Positions 54,648 through 64,000 of a stretch of DNA of 64,000 nucleotides are shown here, in pieces. Both the position numbers and the translations under genes were made by a program. Source of the stretch: Aradus depressus. Taxonomy: Eukaryota; Arthropoda; Insecta; Hemiptera; Aradidae. A model generated the notes under the pieces. That model was not told the DNA's origin and ran no database searches. It was given only the letters and a program-made list of their open reading frames with translations. The stretch lies in NCBI GenBank assembly GCA_963662175.1, contig OY759224.1, positions 10,466,550 to 10,530,549 of the forward strand. Reading direction: 5' to 3'. Positions within the stretch are counted from its first letter, which is position 1. Each line of letters starts with the position of its first letter.

Positions 54648-54840
54648 GGGTGGTAGCTGACTGATATGCGTGCTTGCTAACTGAGCTAAAGATAGCGGGT
54701 TCGTATCCCGGTCAATGTTCTTAGTTTATATTATCTGGGAGTCTGGACAAAATAAATTTAAGGTAGTTCGGATGAGACGTTAAGCGATGGTCCCGAGCCT
54801 GTACGAGGTCAGGTACTCATTAAAAACCCCTACCCTAGGT
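54648..54840 (+). mobile_element. SINE-1 copy, 3' truncated
   Basis: Diverged head (GTAGCTGACTGATATGCGTG), B box GGTTCGTATCC, body to 'cccctaccctagg'. Confidence 0.85.
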
Positions 54841-54844
54841 TGTA

Positions 54845-56340
54845 ATATAAACAAGCCCGTTGCCAAGGCAACAGATTTATTAGCCACGATATATTTTTTT
54901 TATTAAACCGAATTTAGAAGACGAAATCAAAGTAAAAGAAGAAAGAAAATTAGGAAAGAAGAAAAGAAAATGGAAATCTGAAGAACAAAACAAGTTTAAG
55001 AAGAAAGGAGGAATAACTTCAAAAGGAAGAAAAGGTGGCTGTAGGCCTAACCTTACAGTTATCAACAAATATTTTAAATAATAATTACAAGATCCACCGA
55101 CTTCAAAAGGAAACTAAATTTTCAGAAGGGATTAATTTAGCACCCAGAAACAAAATGAAACAGCTAAAAGAAGAAGAATGAAGAAAATTTCAGGAAGTTA
55201 TAAGCAAAATTAAGAAAAGGTCAATAATTAAAAAACGAGTCGGTAGAAAGTTGTGAAAATTTTTAGGAAAAGACAGTTAATTATTAAGAAAAGATTAAAG
55301 AAGAAAAAGAAGAGAAAAACTGCCCACATCAGAAAGAAAAGCCAGTAGTAAATTTTGAAGAAACGGTCAGTTCTAAAATACATCGAATCAACTAGGCCGG
55401 ATCCCATCTGAAATAATACAAGTGATCCGAAAGTGTATACCACAAACTTTAAACACTGTTTTCGAGAAATGAAGAAGGCAAAATTAAAAAGAAAAGTTAC
55501 AGAAAATTAAGATGACAATTTAGAAAAGAGAAGAAACGGAAGAAAGGAGAGAAAACACCAAAAAATATTAATATTTAGAAGTATAACAAGAGACAACAGA
55601 AAAAAGAAACTCGAATTTGCTACCCATAATTCCTTGCGGAGGCAGCTTAGTCAGTCTGTGTTGAGTTCTGGTAGAAGTGAGACCTGTGAGAGACTAGTCT
55701 CTGTTTTTTTGTTTGAAATGAGTGAAAAGTAGTGAGTAAACAATTAAAAGTGAGTAAAAGTGACTAATGAAGAGTTAAGATGAGGTGGAGAGAGCCTGGA
55801 CTCCGATTTCTTTTGTAAAATATAATTAATTAGAATTATCTGTTTCAAGTGTGACGTCACCAAGGTATGATCCATTTTTTGTACATATAATTTCTAAGAT
55901 GGCCATTTTTAATTTCAAAATTCATAATAGTTTTATTAAAGTTATGTTGTTTGTAAATATGTTTTAATTTTCTTTTAACTCCCCATATCTCTCTCAATGA
56001 AATTCAAATCTCAAAACTCATAGGCCTTGCGAATCAACACCTTTGAGATAAGCGCCAATCGTTATCGGGACATAATATTTAATAATCTTAATTTTCAGAA
56101 TCACACCGGGAGACTTTTGGATTTTTGGATTGGTGCAAGTAACGTAGTTTGAAAATTTTACAGAGTTATTTATAACATATGTTTTTCATTTTTTAAGAGC
56201 TTCACTCAACCATACGGTAGATTATTTTATTTTTGAAATTATAGATTTAATTAACTTAAATTTTTTTTATTATTCAAAATTTTATTCATTTTTTTTAATT
56301 TATTGTGAAAGGCAACAAGTAAATAAATATTTAATAAAAA
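54845..56340. other. A-rich segment, no recognised gene
   Basis: 54900-55620 is rich in A and 'aagaag' on plus, giving Leu/Phe/Ser-rich frames on minus with no domain. 55640-55700 has TTAGTCAGTCTGTGTTGAGT, an initiator-like sequence, and 55780-55860 is GC-richer. Possibly an LTR or promoter, but no partner sequence is in the window. Confidence 0.35.
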
Positions 56341-56346
56341 CCTTTC

Positions 56347-56475
56347 AAGGTAAATAAAAATTTAGGATTCCCATACTAGAGGCGGGCTCATGTCCATCAG
56401 AGTGATGAAAGAACTCTCTGGTAGTAGGCGATATGACCTCGTAGTTAAAGCCCGGACATGAGTCGTAATAATTAA
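56347..56475 (+). mobile_element. SINE-1 3' fragment
   Basis: From 'gtaaataaaaatttaggatt' to 'gcccggacatgagtcgtaat'; the 5' two thirds is missing. Confidence 0.85.
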
Positions 56476-56489
56476 TAAACTAACTCTAC

Positions 56490-56715
56490 TTGATAAAAAG
56501 CTAAGGACATCGGCGGGGATCCGAACTCTCGATTTTGAGCACAATAGAACATGCACACTAACCTCGAACTATCGGCTCCATAGACATGTACATGAGCCCG
56601 ACTCTACGTTGGGAGTCCCTAAATTTTTACTCACCTAGGGTAGGATAGAGTACCTGACATCCGGACCCACGCTTAACGTCGCATCCGAAGGACGGCGTGC
56701 TCAAGGTTTATCCAT
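56490..56715 (-). mobile_element. Rearranged SINE-1 fragments
   Basis: 56493-56582 is an inverted head ('atccgaactctcgattttga', 'cgaactatcggctcc') and 56587-56715 an inverted middle ('atgagcccgactctacg' to 'gaaggacggcgtgctcaagg'). Their order is not that of one copy, so two pieces or a rearrangement. Confidence 0.75.
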
Positions 56716-57265
56716 AGAAGGTGATCAAACTGAATAAAATTTCTATTCAAAATATTATTTCACGTGAATTAAGTATACATTTCTTCAAAGTTATTTTTCG
56801 CCTTTGCAAATGAGTTATAGTGTATTTTTTTTTAATATATATTTTTTTAAATATACAATAAAATAATTGACAATTTTTCAATTGTGTATTATATACAATC
56901 AAAATATGATACAACATGTGATTGATTAGTTAATAAATAATTTAAAATTTTTCTTATAATCATGGTGTGAGTAGCATGACATATAATGAAGAGGTTGATG
57001 GACTGCAGTACATCATTTGGTTCTGCGGAGCCTTGTGTTTCTCATGTTTCTGTCTGTTTCCATTTTGTTTCTTTGTTTCATGAGTAATCATGAAAAATTG
57101 TAAGTTTTTTTTTTGTTTTTCTTTTCAAAAATATCTTATAAACAAGTCTAAAATTGAATACAGGATATGATTAGCGTAAAGAGAAAACCTTTGCGCAAGT
57201 CGATTCGGGCAATTCCATGATCCGTCGTGTCTAGAAGCGATCATTTCCCACTCCTATCTCATATC

Positions 57266-57609
57266 GAGGGCGCCGGTAGCTCAGTGGTATGCGTGCTTGA
57301 CTTCTGAGCTAAAGAACGTGGGTTCGTAACCCGACCGAGGCCCTTAGTTTATTTTATCTGGGAGGTAAAATAAACTTAAGCACGCCGTCCTTCGGATGGG
57401 ACGTTAAGCGATGGTCCCGAGCCTGTACAATGTCAGGTACTCGTTAAAGACCCCTGCCCTAGGTGAATAAAAATTTAGGGTAGGCAAAATTTAGGACTCC
57501 CACAGTAGAGTCGGGCTCATGTCCACCAGAGTGATGAAAGAGCGCTCTGGTAGTAGGCGATATGACCTCGTAGTTAAAGCCCGGGCATGAGTCATAAAAC
57601 CTAACCTAA
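57266..57609 (+). mobile_element. SINE-1, full length, with 13-bp target duplication
   Basis: Complete copy from GAGGGCGCCGGTAGCTCAGT to CCTAA units. CCTATCTCATATC occurs at 57253-57265 and 57610-57622. Close to consensus, so young. It precedes the mariner remnant. Confidence 0.95.
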
Positions 57610-57649
57610 CCTATCTCATATCAGTTTACCCTTGCAAGTAATTTTTTAC

Positions 57650-58290
57650 ATTTTTTTTAACATATGGTCTGGCATTGCCATGGAGTAAAATCATCTTTTC
57701 ATGTCTATTCTCCAATTCCGGTCGCTTTTCGTTAAGAGCTCGCTTTAAACGCATTAATTGCAGTCAATACCGGTCACCAGTAATGGTTTCAGATGGTTGC
57801 AGCAGCTCATAATATATTACGCCCTTCTGGTCCCACCAGATACAGAGCATAATCTTTTAACCCATGGATCCGTTTTGGCGTCGGTGTTCACCTGACTTCA
57901 AACAAGCTTGTCTGCGATTCTGATCGTCATATTAAATGCACTTTATATCTTCCGTAATAATGCGATGCAAAAATCACTTCCTTTTTTGCCTTTGCAGCAA
58001 CAATTCACAAATGGTTTTTCGTCGTTCAATATCACTCTCTTTTAACTCATTTGGCACTCAATTTTTGAACCATGACCATAGCATATAAACGTTTACCAAT
58101 TGTTGATCGATCAACACTTAATGTTTCTGCCAATACTTCAAATGTCTGACGTGGATTGTCGTTTAATATCGCTTCCAATTGCGAGTCCTCAAATTGTTTT
58201 GACTGCCCTGAATGTTCCTTTCAAATTCATTGTTTTTGAATCTCTTAAACTTTTCTTAACTTTTCGCAAGTGTTTTGAGAAGGAGTATGT
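57650..58290 (-). pseudogene. mariner transposase pseudogene
   Basis: On minus, in broken frames: QFEDSQLEAILNDNPRQTFE, VLAETLSVDRSTIGKRLYAM (helix-turn-helix), ERRKTICELLLQRQK, FLHRIITEDIKCI (first catalytic Asp kept), KIMLCIWWDQKGVIYYELLQ (second Asp), ETITGDRY and LNEKRPELENRHEKMILLHG NARPY. The last block normally has HDNARPH; here the third catalytic Asp has become Gly. Several stops and frameshifts confirm inactivity. TIRs were not identified. SINE-1 copies lie close on both sides. Confidence 0.9.
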
Positions 58291-58327
58291 TCATTATAGA
58301 CTTTGAATAGCAAACGGTAGGTTTGTT

Positions 58328-58674
58328 AGGTTAGGTTTGGTTTTATGACTCATGCCCGGGCTTTAACTACGAGGTCATATCGCCTACTACCAGAGCGCTC
58401 TTTCGTCACTCTGGTGGACATGAGCCCGACTCTACTGTGGGAGTCCTAAATTTTGCCAACCCTAAATTTTTATTCATCTAGGGTAGGGGTCTTTAATGAG
58501 TACCTGACATCGTACAGGCTCGGGACCATCGCTTAACGTCCCATCCGAAGGACGGCGTGCTTAAGTTTATTTTACCTCCCAGATAAAATAAACTAAGGGC
58601 CTCGGTCGGGTTCCGAACCCACGTTCTTTAGCTCAGAAGTCAAGCACGCATACCACTGAGCTACCGGCGCCCTC
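58328..58674 (-). mobile_element. SINE-1, full length, with target duplication
   Basis: Begins AGGTTAGGTTTGGTTTTATG on plus and ends with head GGCGCCCTC. GGTAGGTTTGT lies on both sides (58317-58327 and 58679-58689 approximately), a target duplication of about 11 bp. Confidence 0.95.
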
Positions 58675-59124
58675 AAAAGGTAGGTTTGTCCCGGTAGGTT
58701 GGTGCTGCAGTAACATAATGCAACATTTTCCATTTTAAAATTATTTAAAAATAAGTTGTTAACACTTGTACTACACGCTTTGTACTACATATAAAATGAT
58801 AATTATAATACTTGTTTATAAACATCTTAGCAAATAAAAAAATGTAAACAGTAGTAAATACCCATTTTTAATGCCCATACCTAAAAGAACCACTGGTAAG
58901 ATTATAGTAACATAATTGCGTATTATCTTCCATCTGCCAACATAAAATGAACCAACTATTCCTAATATCAGATTTCATATAGATAGTAATTTCCCTAGGG
59001 AGAATATATAATAACGATGTTCTTTTCTGTTGTAGAAAGGAGATTAAAATGAAATAGAGAAATAAATGGAATCGGAGTAGGAGAGGAAGGAAGTATGAAA
59101 TAATAAGGATATCAATAACTGCAG

Positions 59125-59183
59125 CCATGAGAGACGCAAGAGACTGGAAGTACTACGATCCTGTCACCCTTATGAAGGGCTCC
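59125..59183 (+). CDS. Candidate 59-nt host exon, unassigned
   Basis: A GC-richer island preceded by AACTGCAG and followed by a perfect donor GTAAGT. In the only sensible phase it has two leading bases and then 19 codons: MRDARDWKYYDPVTLMKGS. The acceptor's pyrimidine tract is poor. I do not recognise the product. It could also be chance, or part of an unknown repeat; there is no second copy in the window. Confidence 0.3.
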
Positions 59184-59199
59184 GTAAGTATTTATTGTA

Positions 59200-60310
59200 C
59201 TTTCCCAACTAAACCAAGTATAGGGGAAGTTATGTAAAAGACCAGAAATTCGATGTTGAGTTTTCACCGAAATTTCAAGTTTTCCACACACAGATTCAAA
59301 AAATGAAGAAAAATAAATAAATAAAAATTTCGCACTTTCTCTAAAAATCAATAGTTGTCCCGTTCCGCGACATGTGAGTATCCGGGACTCACATGGGATA
59401 TTCATTTAGTTGTATTGGCAATACCGATGAGTCTAATGTAAGTTCGCTTCTGCGAATTCCGTGTAATAATATAAAATTTCATATCGAGACATTAATTACA
59501 TCGGCAGTTATTAGAGTTTTTGAGTTAACACTACGAACACGATAATGAATGTATCAACACAATTTTATATGTCTACCAAAAACCCTACATACAACGACAC
59601 CTATTAATTTTTAGCCAAATCGGCCAAAGGGAATGTGGGGGATAAGAGGGACTTAATAAAAACTCTAATAACTGCCATTATAATGGAAGTATTGACACGA
59701 AATTTCATATGTTAATTCAAAAACCCATAAAGATGACACTTCTCAATTTAAAAAAAAAAATCCATAAGGACAGCACATATCAATTTTCCGCGAAATCGGC
59801 CGGGGACACATAATTTAGTATGAGAATTAAGGTCTTGGTCAAGGTTTTGGAGGGAGAATAAAAACTTGTACATGGGGAAGTACATTGACGGTGATTTACC
59901 GGCAATATTTTTTTTTAAATTTTAGTAACCGGGGGGGTGGTATTAATTTAACATATTAATTTTCAGCAGAAAAAACATGGTATCTATCGATGTAATGAAT
60001 GTATCAACATGAAATTTAATATTTAAAGGTTTAAAGTCCCTATGAGGATATTTGTCAAATTTCAGCGATATCGGCTGAAGGGAAGGGAGGGGGGAGGGTT
60101 CAGTGGAGGGGGCTTAATTCAAAAACCTTAATAACTGCCGATGTAATCAATTTATCTACACAACGTTTTGGAGAGGGAGCGATCATTTGTTTAATTCGTT
60201 CCAGGGAGGTATATAAAGGTCAAAAAATTTGAAATTCTGTTGAAAATTACATAACTTCCCCTATACCTCATATTGCAGGGGATGTAAGAAAAGAGGGAGC
60301 TACTTTGTAA
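59200..60310. repeat. Longest run of dispersed repeat B modules
   Basis: Successive modules: 'ggggaagttatgtaaaagac', 'catatcgagacattaattac', 'acacctattaatttttagcc', 'aaatcggccaaagggaatgt', 'aactctaataactgccatta', 'aatgaatgtatcaacatgaa', 'aaccttaataactgccgatg', 'cgttttggagagggagcgat'. The 'aataactgccgatgtaatgaatgtatcgacacgaaatttt' block occurs three times with about 150-400 bp spacing, so the parent element has internal tandem structure. No ORF. Confidence 0.6.
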
Positions 60311-60635
60311 ATTAGATTTAAAATTTACTCTAGAAAAATTTATCTTAGAAATATAGCTCTCCAGTCACAATTTGTACTGGAGAATATTTGGCCTTACTTT
60401 AATTTTTTTTTGTTTTTAAATAAATGGTCATGTGACTATTTACAATTTGGCTGAGATCCAAGTAGTGGAAAAAATATTTGTGTTTACGTGAAATACATTC
60501 TAGGCTAACTAAAGAGTGTGTCAACTAAACCCCACCAAGTTTTTGTGGGTAAAAATATCTTATAAAATGTTAAATTTCCTTTAGTGTGAGTCTTTAAACT
60601 AGCTATACTAACCACAACACTATATTATAGTTAGT

Positions 60636-60968
60636 TATTATGACTCATGCCCGGGCTTTTAACTACGAGGTTATATCGCCTACTACCAGAGCGCTCTTTC
60701 GTCACTCTGGTGGACATGAGCCCGACTCTACTGTGGGAGTCCTAAATTTTGTCTACCCTAAATTTTTATTCACCTAGGGCAGGGGTCTTTAGTGAGTATC
60801 TGACACCATACCGGCTCGGGACCATCGCTTAACGTCCCATCTGAAGGGTGGCGTGCTTAAGTTTATTTGACTTCCCAGATAAAATAAACTAAGGGCCTCG
60901 GCCGGTTCGAACCCACGATCTTGAGCTCAGAAGGCAAGTACGCATACCACTGAGCTACTGGCTCCCTC
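60636..60968 (-). mobile_element. SINE-1, nearly full length
   Basis: Inverted SINE-1 from 'ttattatgactcatgcccgg' to 'gagctactggctccctct'. The telomere-like end is replaced by 'tagttagttatt', and the B box has a one-base deletion. Confidence 0.95.
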
Positions 60969-61219
60969 TAAAAAAAAGTAAACTCACAATTACATTGCCG
61001 ATGATTCACTGACGACTTTTTTTTTATCATTATTGGAGTCAAGAGGTCAAAAAACATGAAATTCCGTCGAACATTCCGTATCGAATGGTGGGGATATATG
61101 TACGTTTATAAAGAAATATATCGTATTTCTAAAGTGACACAAGTCAAAAATTTGTATTTTTGTGTTATCACCATGGTAAGTATTGGGAAAACGTCCTCTA
61201 TCAAATATCAAAAGTGTAC

Positions 61220-61590
61220 CAACTTAGCTTCAAATCCCCCCGCCAGGGAGCACTTGTATCGCTCTTCATGTTTAGAAGCTCCTCCAAAGACTGACATATT
61301 ATCAGTTGAGTATCAAATCTTGTCCTGTATGAGTATTATAAACTTAGCTTCAAATCCCACCCACAGAGAGCACTTGTGTCACTCTTCATCTTTCGAAGCT
61401 CCCCACACTGAGTGATATATTATCATTTGAGTATCGAATCTTGTCCTGTATGAGTATTATAAATTAGCTTCAAATCCCGCTCGCAGAGAGCACTTGTATC
61501 GTTCTTCATGTTTAGAAGCTCCCCACACTGAGATATATATTATCAGTTGAGTATCGAATCTTGTCCTGTATGAGTATTATAAACTTAGCT
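61220..61590 (+). repeat. Tandem repeat, three units of about 121 bp
   Basis: Units start at about 61220, 61342 and 61463, with a partial fourth at 61583. Each contains 'tagcttcaaatcc', 'gagcacttgt.tc', 'cttcat.ttt.gaagctcc', 'tatcagttgagtatcgaatc' and TTGTCCTGTATGAGTATTAT. Units differ by roughly 10 percent. A 119-codon frame across the first units is a by-product. Confidence 0.95.
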
Positions 61591-62270
61591 TAAATGTGTC
61601 TATAAATTTTGGAAAAATTATTAGTTGTGTAATTGTTTTTCTGTTAAGCTCATTAACAGTTTTTCACATTAGAAATTCATGTGCGATATGTTTATGAAGA
61701 AATATTGGCGTAAAGAGAAAATTCCTACGCAGTTGATATCGCACGAGACGTTGAGTACTATGAAGTGAGTGTTAAAATAACTTCTGTTGGAAAATTGGAT
61801 AACCTGCCCTCTCTCAACTCACGGTGTAACTAGCCGCCCAGCCATGACCAGCTTCTGAAAGTGACTGTACTCACCGCCCACTAGTGTTAATACAATCAAT
61901 TGTACCTCCCACTGACTCCAGCCTGTACAGTCGTTACAAAGTAACTCTTCGTTTTATGTACTTCCCCAGTTACACGAAGGGTAGGAGAAGTTGTGTTATC
62001 GTCCAGAAATTCGTTCAAAAATAATTACCTAACCAATACAAAATAGATTTTAAAAGGCTAGAAAAAAAAACTAAATAAAAAAACAATGCACCAAATTACC
62101 ACCAATGAGTAGATAAAAATATATGCACAATATTAGAAATGACACGATATATTAGAATATATTGTAAAGAAAAAAAAGGAGACTTAACATAAGTATATGT
62201 AATGAAAAAAATAAAAATTTATGTACTGGAAAATGTCCTGGTAGGACGAAATATTGTTGTTGTATGGAAA

Positions 62271-62703
62271 TTTATTTATTTATTTATTTACATATTCACA
62301 ACGACAACATTTGTCACTAGTGATCGTGATGATGTGCTGTGGCAAGTGTGTCGCTGTACTGCTGAGGTACGTGACCGAAGAGGAGTCCAGGCTAGTCCTG
62401 GAGCAGGTCCCTCTGCCATGCCCGCTTTAGACGTCTTGGTGGGTTTGTGGGGAGAGTGTTCGTGGATAATTGGAGAATAAGTGGATTGGCGTGATGATGG
62501 AGTTTGTCGTGAAAATTTTGATATCGTGTCTTGATAACAGAAGGTATAAATGGGATGTTGAGGTCATTATGTAATGTGAGGTTGGAAACGTAAAATGGGG
62601 CATTGGCAATGTGGCGTAGTATGATGGATTGTAATGACTGAAGGCGTTGTATGTTTGATTTTTTGGCTGATCCCCATATCTCGATTCCGTAAGTCCAGAT
62701 GGG
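62271..62703 (-). pseudogene. Jockey-clade LINE 3' fragment with (AAAT)n tail
   Basis: From about 62703 on minus: PIWTYGIEIWGSAKKSNIQR, LQSLQSIILRHIANAPFYVS, NLTLHNDLNIPFIPSVIKTR, YQNFHDKLHHHANPLILQLS, then RRLKRAWQRDLLQD and stop at 62392. The frame is unbroken over 104 codons. A short 3' UTR ends in (AAAT)n near 62271. Everything upstream of 'PIWTYG' is missing. The 23.6-23.8 kb sequence shows the unoccupied version of the site. Confidence 0.9.
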
Positions 62704-62779
62704 TAAAAATAAAGAAAAATAATAAATGAGACCAAAAAGGGCTATAAGATGGTAATTATTGGAATACCTACATAAAAAT

Positions 62780-62990
62780 AAAGAGTTTATTTTTTTTTTG
62801 CCGTCTTCCGGTGGAGGCCACGAAAAGAGGGCCTAACAAGATTATTATTCAAATTAAGCAAAAAATAAAATAATTTTATGCAGCTGTGGTAGGCTAGGAG
62901 CGACCGCCGCCAACCATTTGCGACTATCTGCGGTCACTCCCCGCCCAACTTAATTTCTTCGGCGCGCCGAAAAAACACAAAAGCACTTTA
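62780..62990. other. No recognised gene
   Basis: A T run at 62789-62798, then a GC-richer part (62880-62965) with 'gcggtcactccccgcc'. No motif seen. Confidence 0.4.
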
Positions 62991-63501
62991 AGGCCAGTCG
63001 TCCACTGGGACCGGAAAGTTGCGAAAAGTATCGAAATCAGTTCGTCAGAATTCGGCCGAAAATGCACGAACGATCCAAACATGTGATAAGGTGGGGGACC
63101 GCGTCCACTAGATCCGTATCGTTCGTCAGTTTTCGGCCGAACAGGTGCGAAGTGCGAAGCTATCCCATTCTGCTGGGATTTTACGGAGGAACAGGTGCGA
63201 AAGAGCTTGAAAAAACATGGACAAATGAGAAAATTCGTCAAACTCTTCTCTTTTTTCGAAAATGGGATAAACCCACATTTCTCGTCTACGTCTATATCGC
63301 CTTCGTCGATAAATCAAAGGTGATAATTCCAACGCTAAAAATTCGTAGTCAGAATCATCGGAAAAACCGTTCCGAAGAGCCATCCCGTCTACGCATTCGG
63401 ACGTACTGAGTGGATCAATGGACGATCGGCATTCGCACGGACGGCTTCGCCCGATTTCGTTGCTTCGCAGTTCGCAACTTTCTGGTCCCAGTGGACTAGG
63501 T
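62991..63501 (-). mobile_element. PIF/Harbinger-type MITE, 511 bp, TTA target duplication
   Basis: Ends share TCCACTGGGACCRGAAAGTT and GCGAA in inverse orientation; TTA lies outside each end (62988-62990, 63502-63504). The left end carries four extra bases. Internal words 'cgttcgtcag' and 'ttcggccgaa' repeat in the left part. It keeps a transposase N-terminus on minus. Confidence 0.85.
63126..63383 (-). pseudogene. Harbinger transposase N-terminal fragment, 85 aa
   Basis: Contains the basic run YRRRRYRRRREMWVYPIFEK followed by REEFDEFSHL, corresponding to the 'RRRxWVHPIFxxREExGEFxxL' start of Harbinger nucleases. After that the frame diverges; the DDE domain is missing. Confidence 0.75.
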
Positions 63502-63509
63502 TTATAACT

Positions 63510-63720
63510 GCCGTTGTATTGACACGAAATTCCATATGTAAATTCAAAACCCTATAAAGACGACACTTATTAATTTTCAGCAGCAACAGCCAAAGGGGAG
63601 AAAAGGATCAGAGGAAGACTCAACACAAAAAAAAAATTCTGATGTAAAAAATGTATCGACATGAAATTTTATATTTAAATTCACCACCCCATAAAGATGG
63701 TACCTATCAATATTCTCTTT
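63510..63720. repeat. Dispersed repeat B fragment
   Basis: 'aaaccctataaagacgacac', 'ttattaattttcagcagcaa', 'agaaaaggatcagaggaaga' and 'aatgtatcgacatgaaattt' mark it. The Harbinger element inserted into this repeat. Confidence 0.6.
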
Positions 63721-63766
63721 CATGACTATGGGTGTTATGTAATAAATAAACTCCGATAATATAACG

Positions 63767-63898
63767 TGGCTTAACGTCCCATCCGAAAGACGGCATGCTC
63801 ACGGTTTTTTTTTATCCCCCCAAACAAAAAAACCTAACGGCCTCGGCCGAGTATCGAACCCCTGATTTTGAACTCCTCGCTAAGCTACCGGCGCCCTC
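63767..63898 (-). mobile_element. SINE-1 5' fragment
   Basis: Inverted head and first part of the body (CTTAACGTCCCATCCGAAAG to GCTACCGGCGCCCTC). Confidence 0.85.
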
Positions 63899-63917
63899 AT
63901 ATATATATATCAATATT

Positions 63918-64000
63918 GGATGGTCCAAGCCTGTACCTTACCAGAGTGACGAAAGAATGCTCTGATAGTAGGCGATATGACCAAGCCCGGGCATGAGTAA
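63918..64000 (+). mobile_element. SINE-1 3' fragment, cut by window end
   Basis: GGTCCAAGCCTGTACCTTAC then CAGAGTGACGAAAGAATGCT and AGGCGATATGACC, 'gcccgggcatgagt'. A large internal deletion precedes it; lies back to back with the inverted fragment. Confidence 0.85.

Overview
The window is AT-rich eukaryotic DNA, most likely an insect genome. Three observations point that way: tRNA-initiator-Met primer-binding sites next to LTRs, an abundant tRNA-derived SINE whose 3' end is made of CCTAA units (the insect telomere motif), and a transposon mix of jockey-type LINEs, mariner, pogo/Tigger, hAT and Harbinger. A hemipteran or similar repeat-rich insect is a guess. No complete host gene is present. 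Two possible host exons are: a 157-bp immunoglobulin-domain exon on the minus strand at 20286-20442 with good splice sites, and a weaker 59-nt candidate on the plus strand at 59125-59183. The rest looks like intronic or intergenic sequence filled with nested repeats.

Layout. 1-4927: LTR retrotransposon on the minus strand with an intact gag-like ORF, no recognisable pol, and LTRs that look identical (the left one is cut by the window edge). 5-10 kb: SINE fragments, a LINE RNase H fragment, a 24-bp minisatellite and dispersed repeats. 10969-14939: a second, complete minus-strand LTR element with 850-bp LTRs, an ATAT target duplication and one ORF joining a coiled-coil Gag-like part to an integrase C-terminal GPY/F-like module. 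14.9-17.5 kb: a Tc1-type remnant, an 880-bp palindrome with a 382-bp terminal-inverted-repeat element at its centre, and a decayed LINE. 19.7-20.4 kb: a hAT MITE inserted 27 bp downstream of the Ig exon. 21-26 kb: a jockey RT fragment and a 1.5-kb element with 300-bp inverted arms, an LTR-like core and a tRNA-iMet primer site. 27-36 kb: more SINEs, a solo LTR inside a SINE, a local duplication. 36-43 kb: a Harbinger MITE, a hAT element containing the second 382-bp element, a second hAT MITE and a LINE fragment inside an inverted repeat. 43-55 kb: many SINE copies, jockey 3' fragments, a Helitron-like end, two pogo/Tigger derivatives and a second SINE family. 55-64 kb: a dead mariner between two convergent SINEs, a 3 x 122-bp tandem repeat, a jockey fragment with a paralogous empty site in the same window, and a second Harbinger derivative.

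The main SINE has at least 24 copies or fragments here in both orientations; several have 10-13 bp target duplications, implying LINE-dependent mobilisation. At least six jockey-type LINE 3' ends are present, all 5'-truncated, so the machinery was once supplied by this clade or a related one. Both LTR elements and all DNA transposons lack an intact enzyme of their own and look non-autonomous. All family assignments come from reading the sequence and translated motifs; no database search was run.
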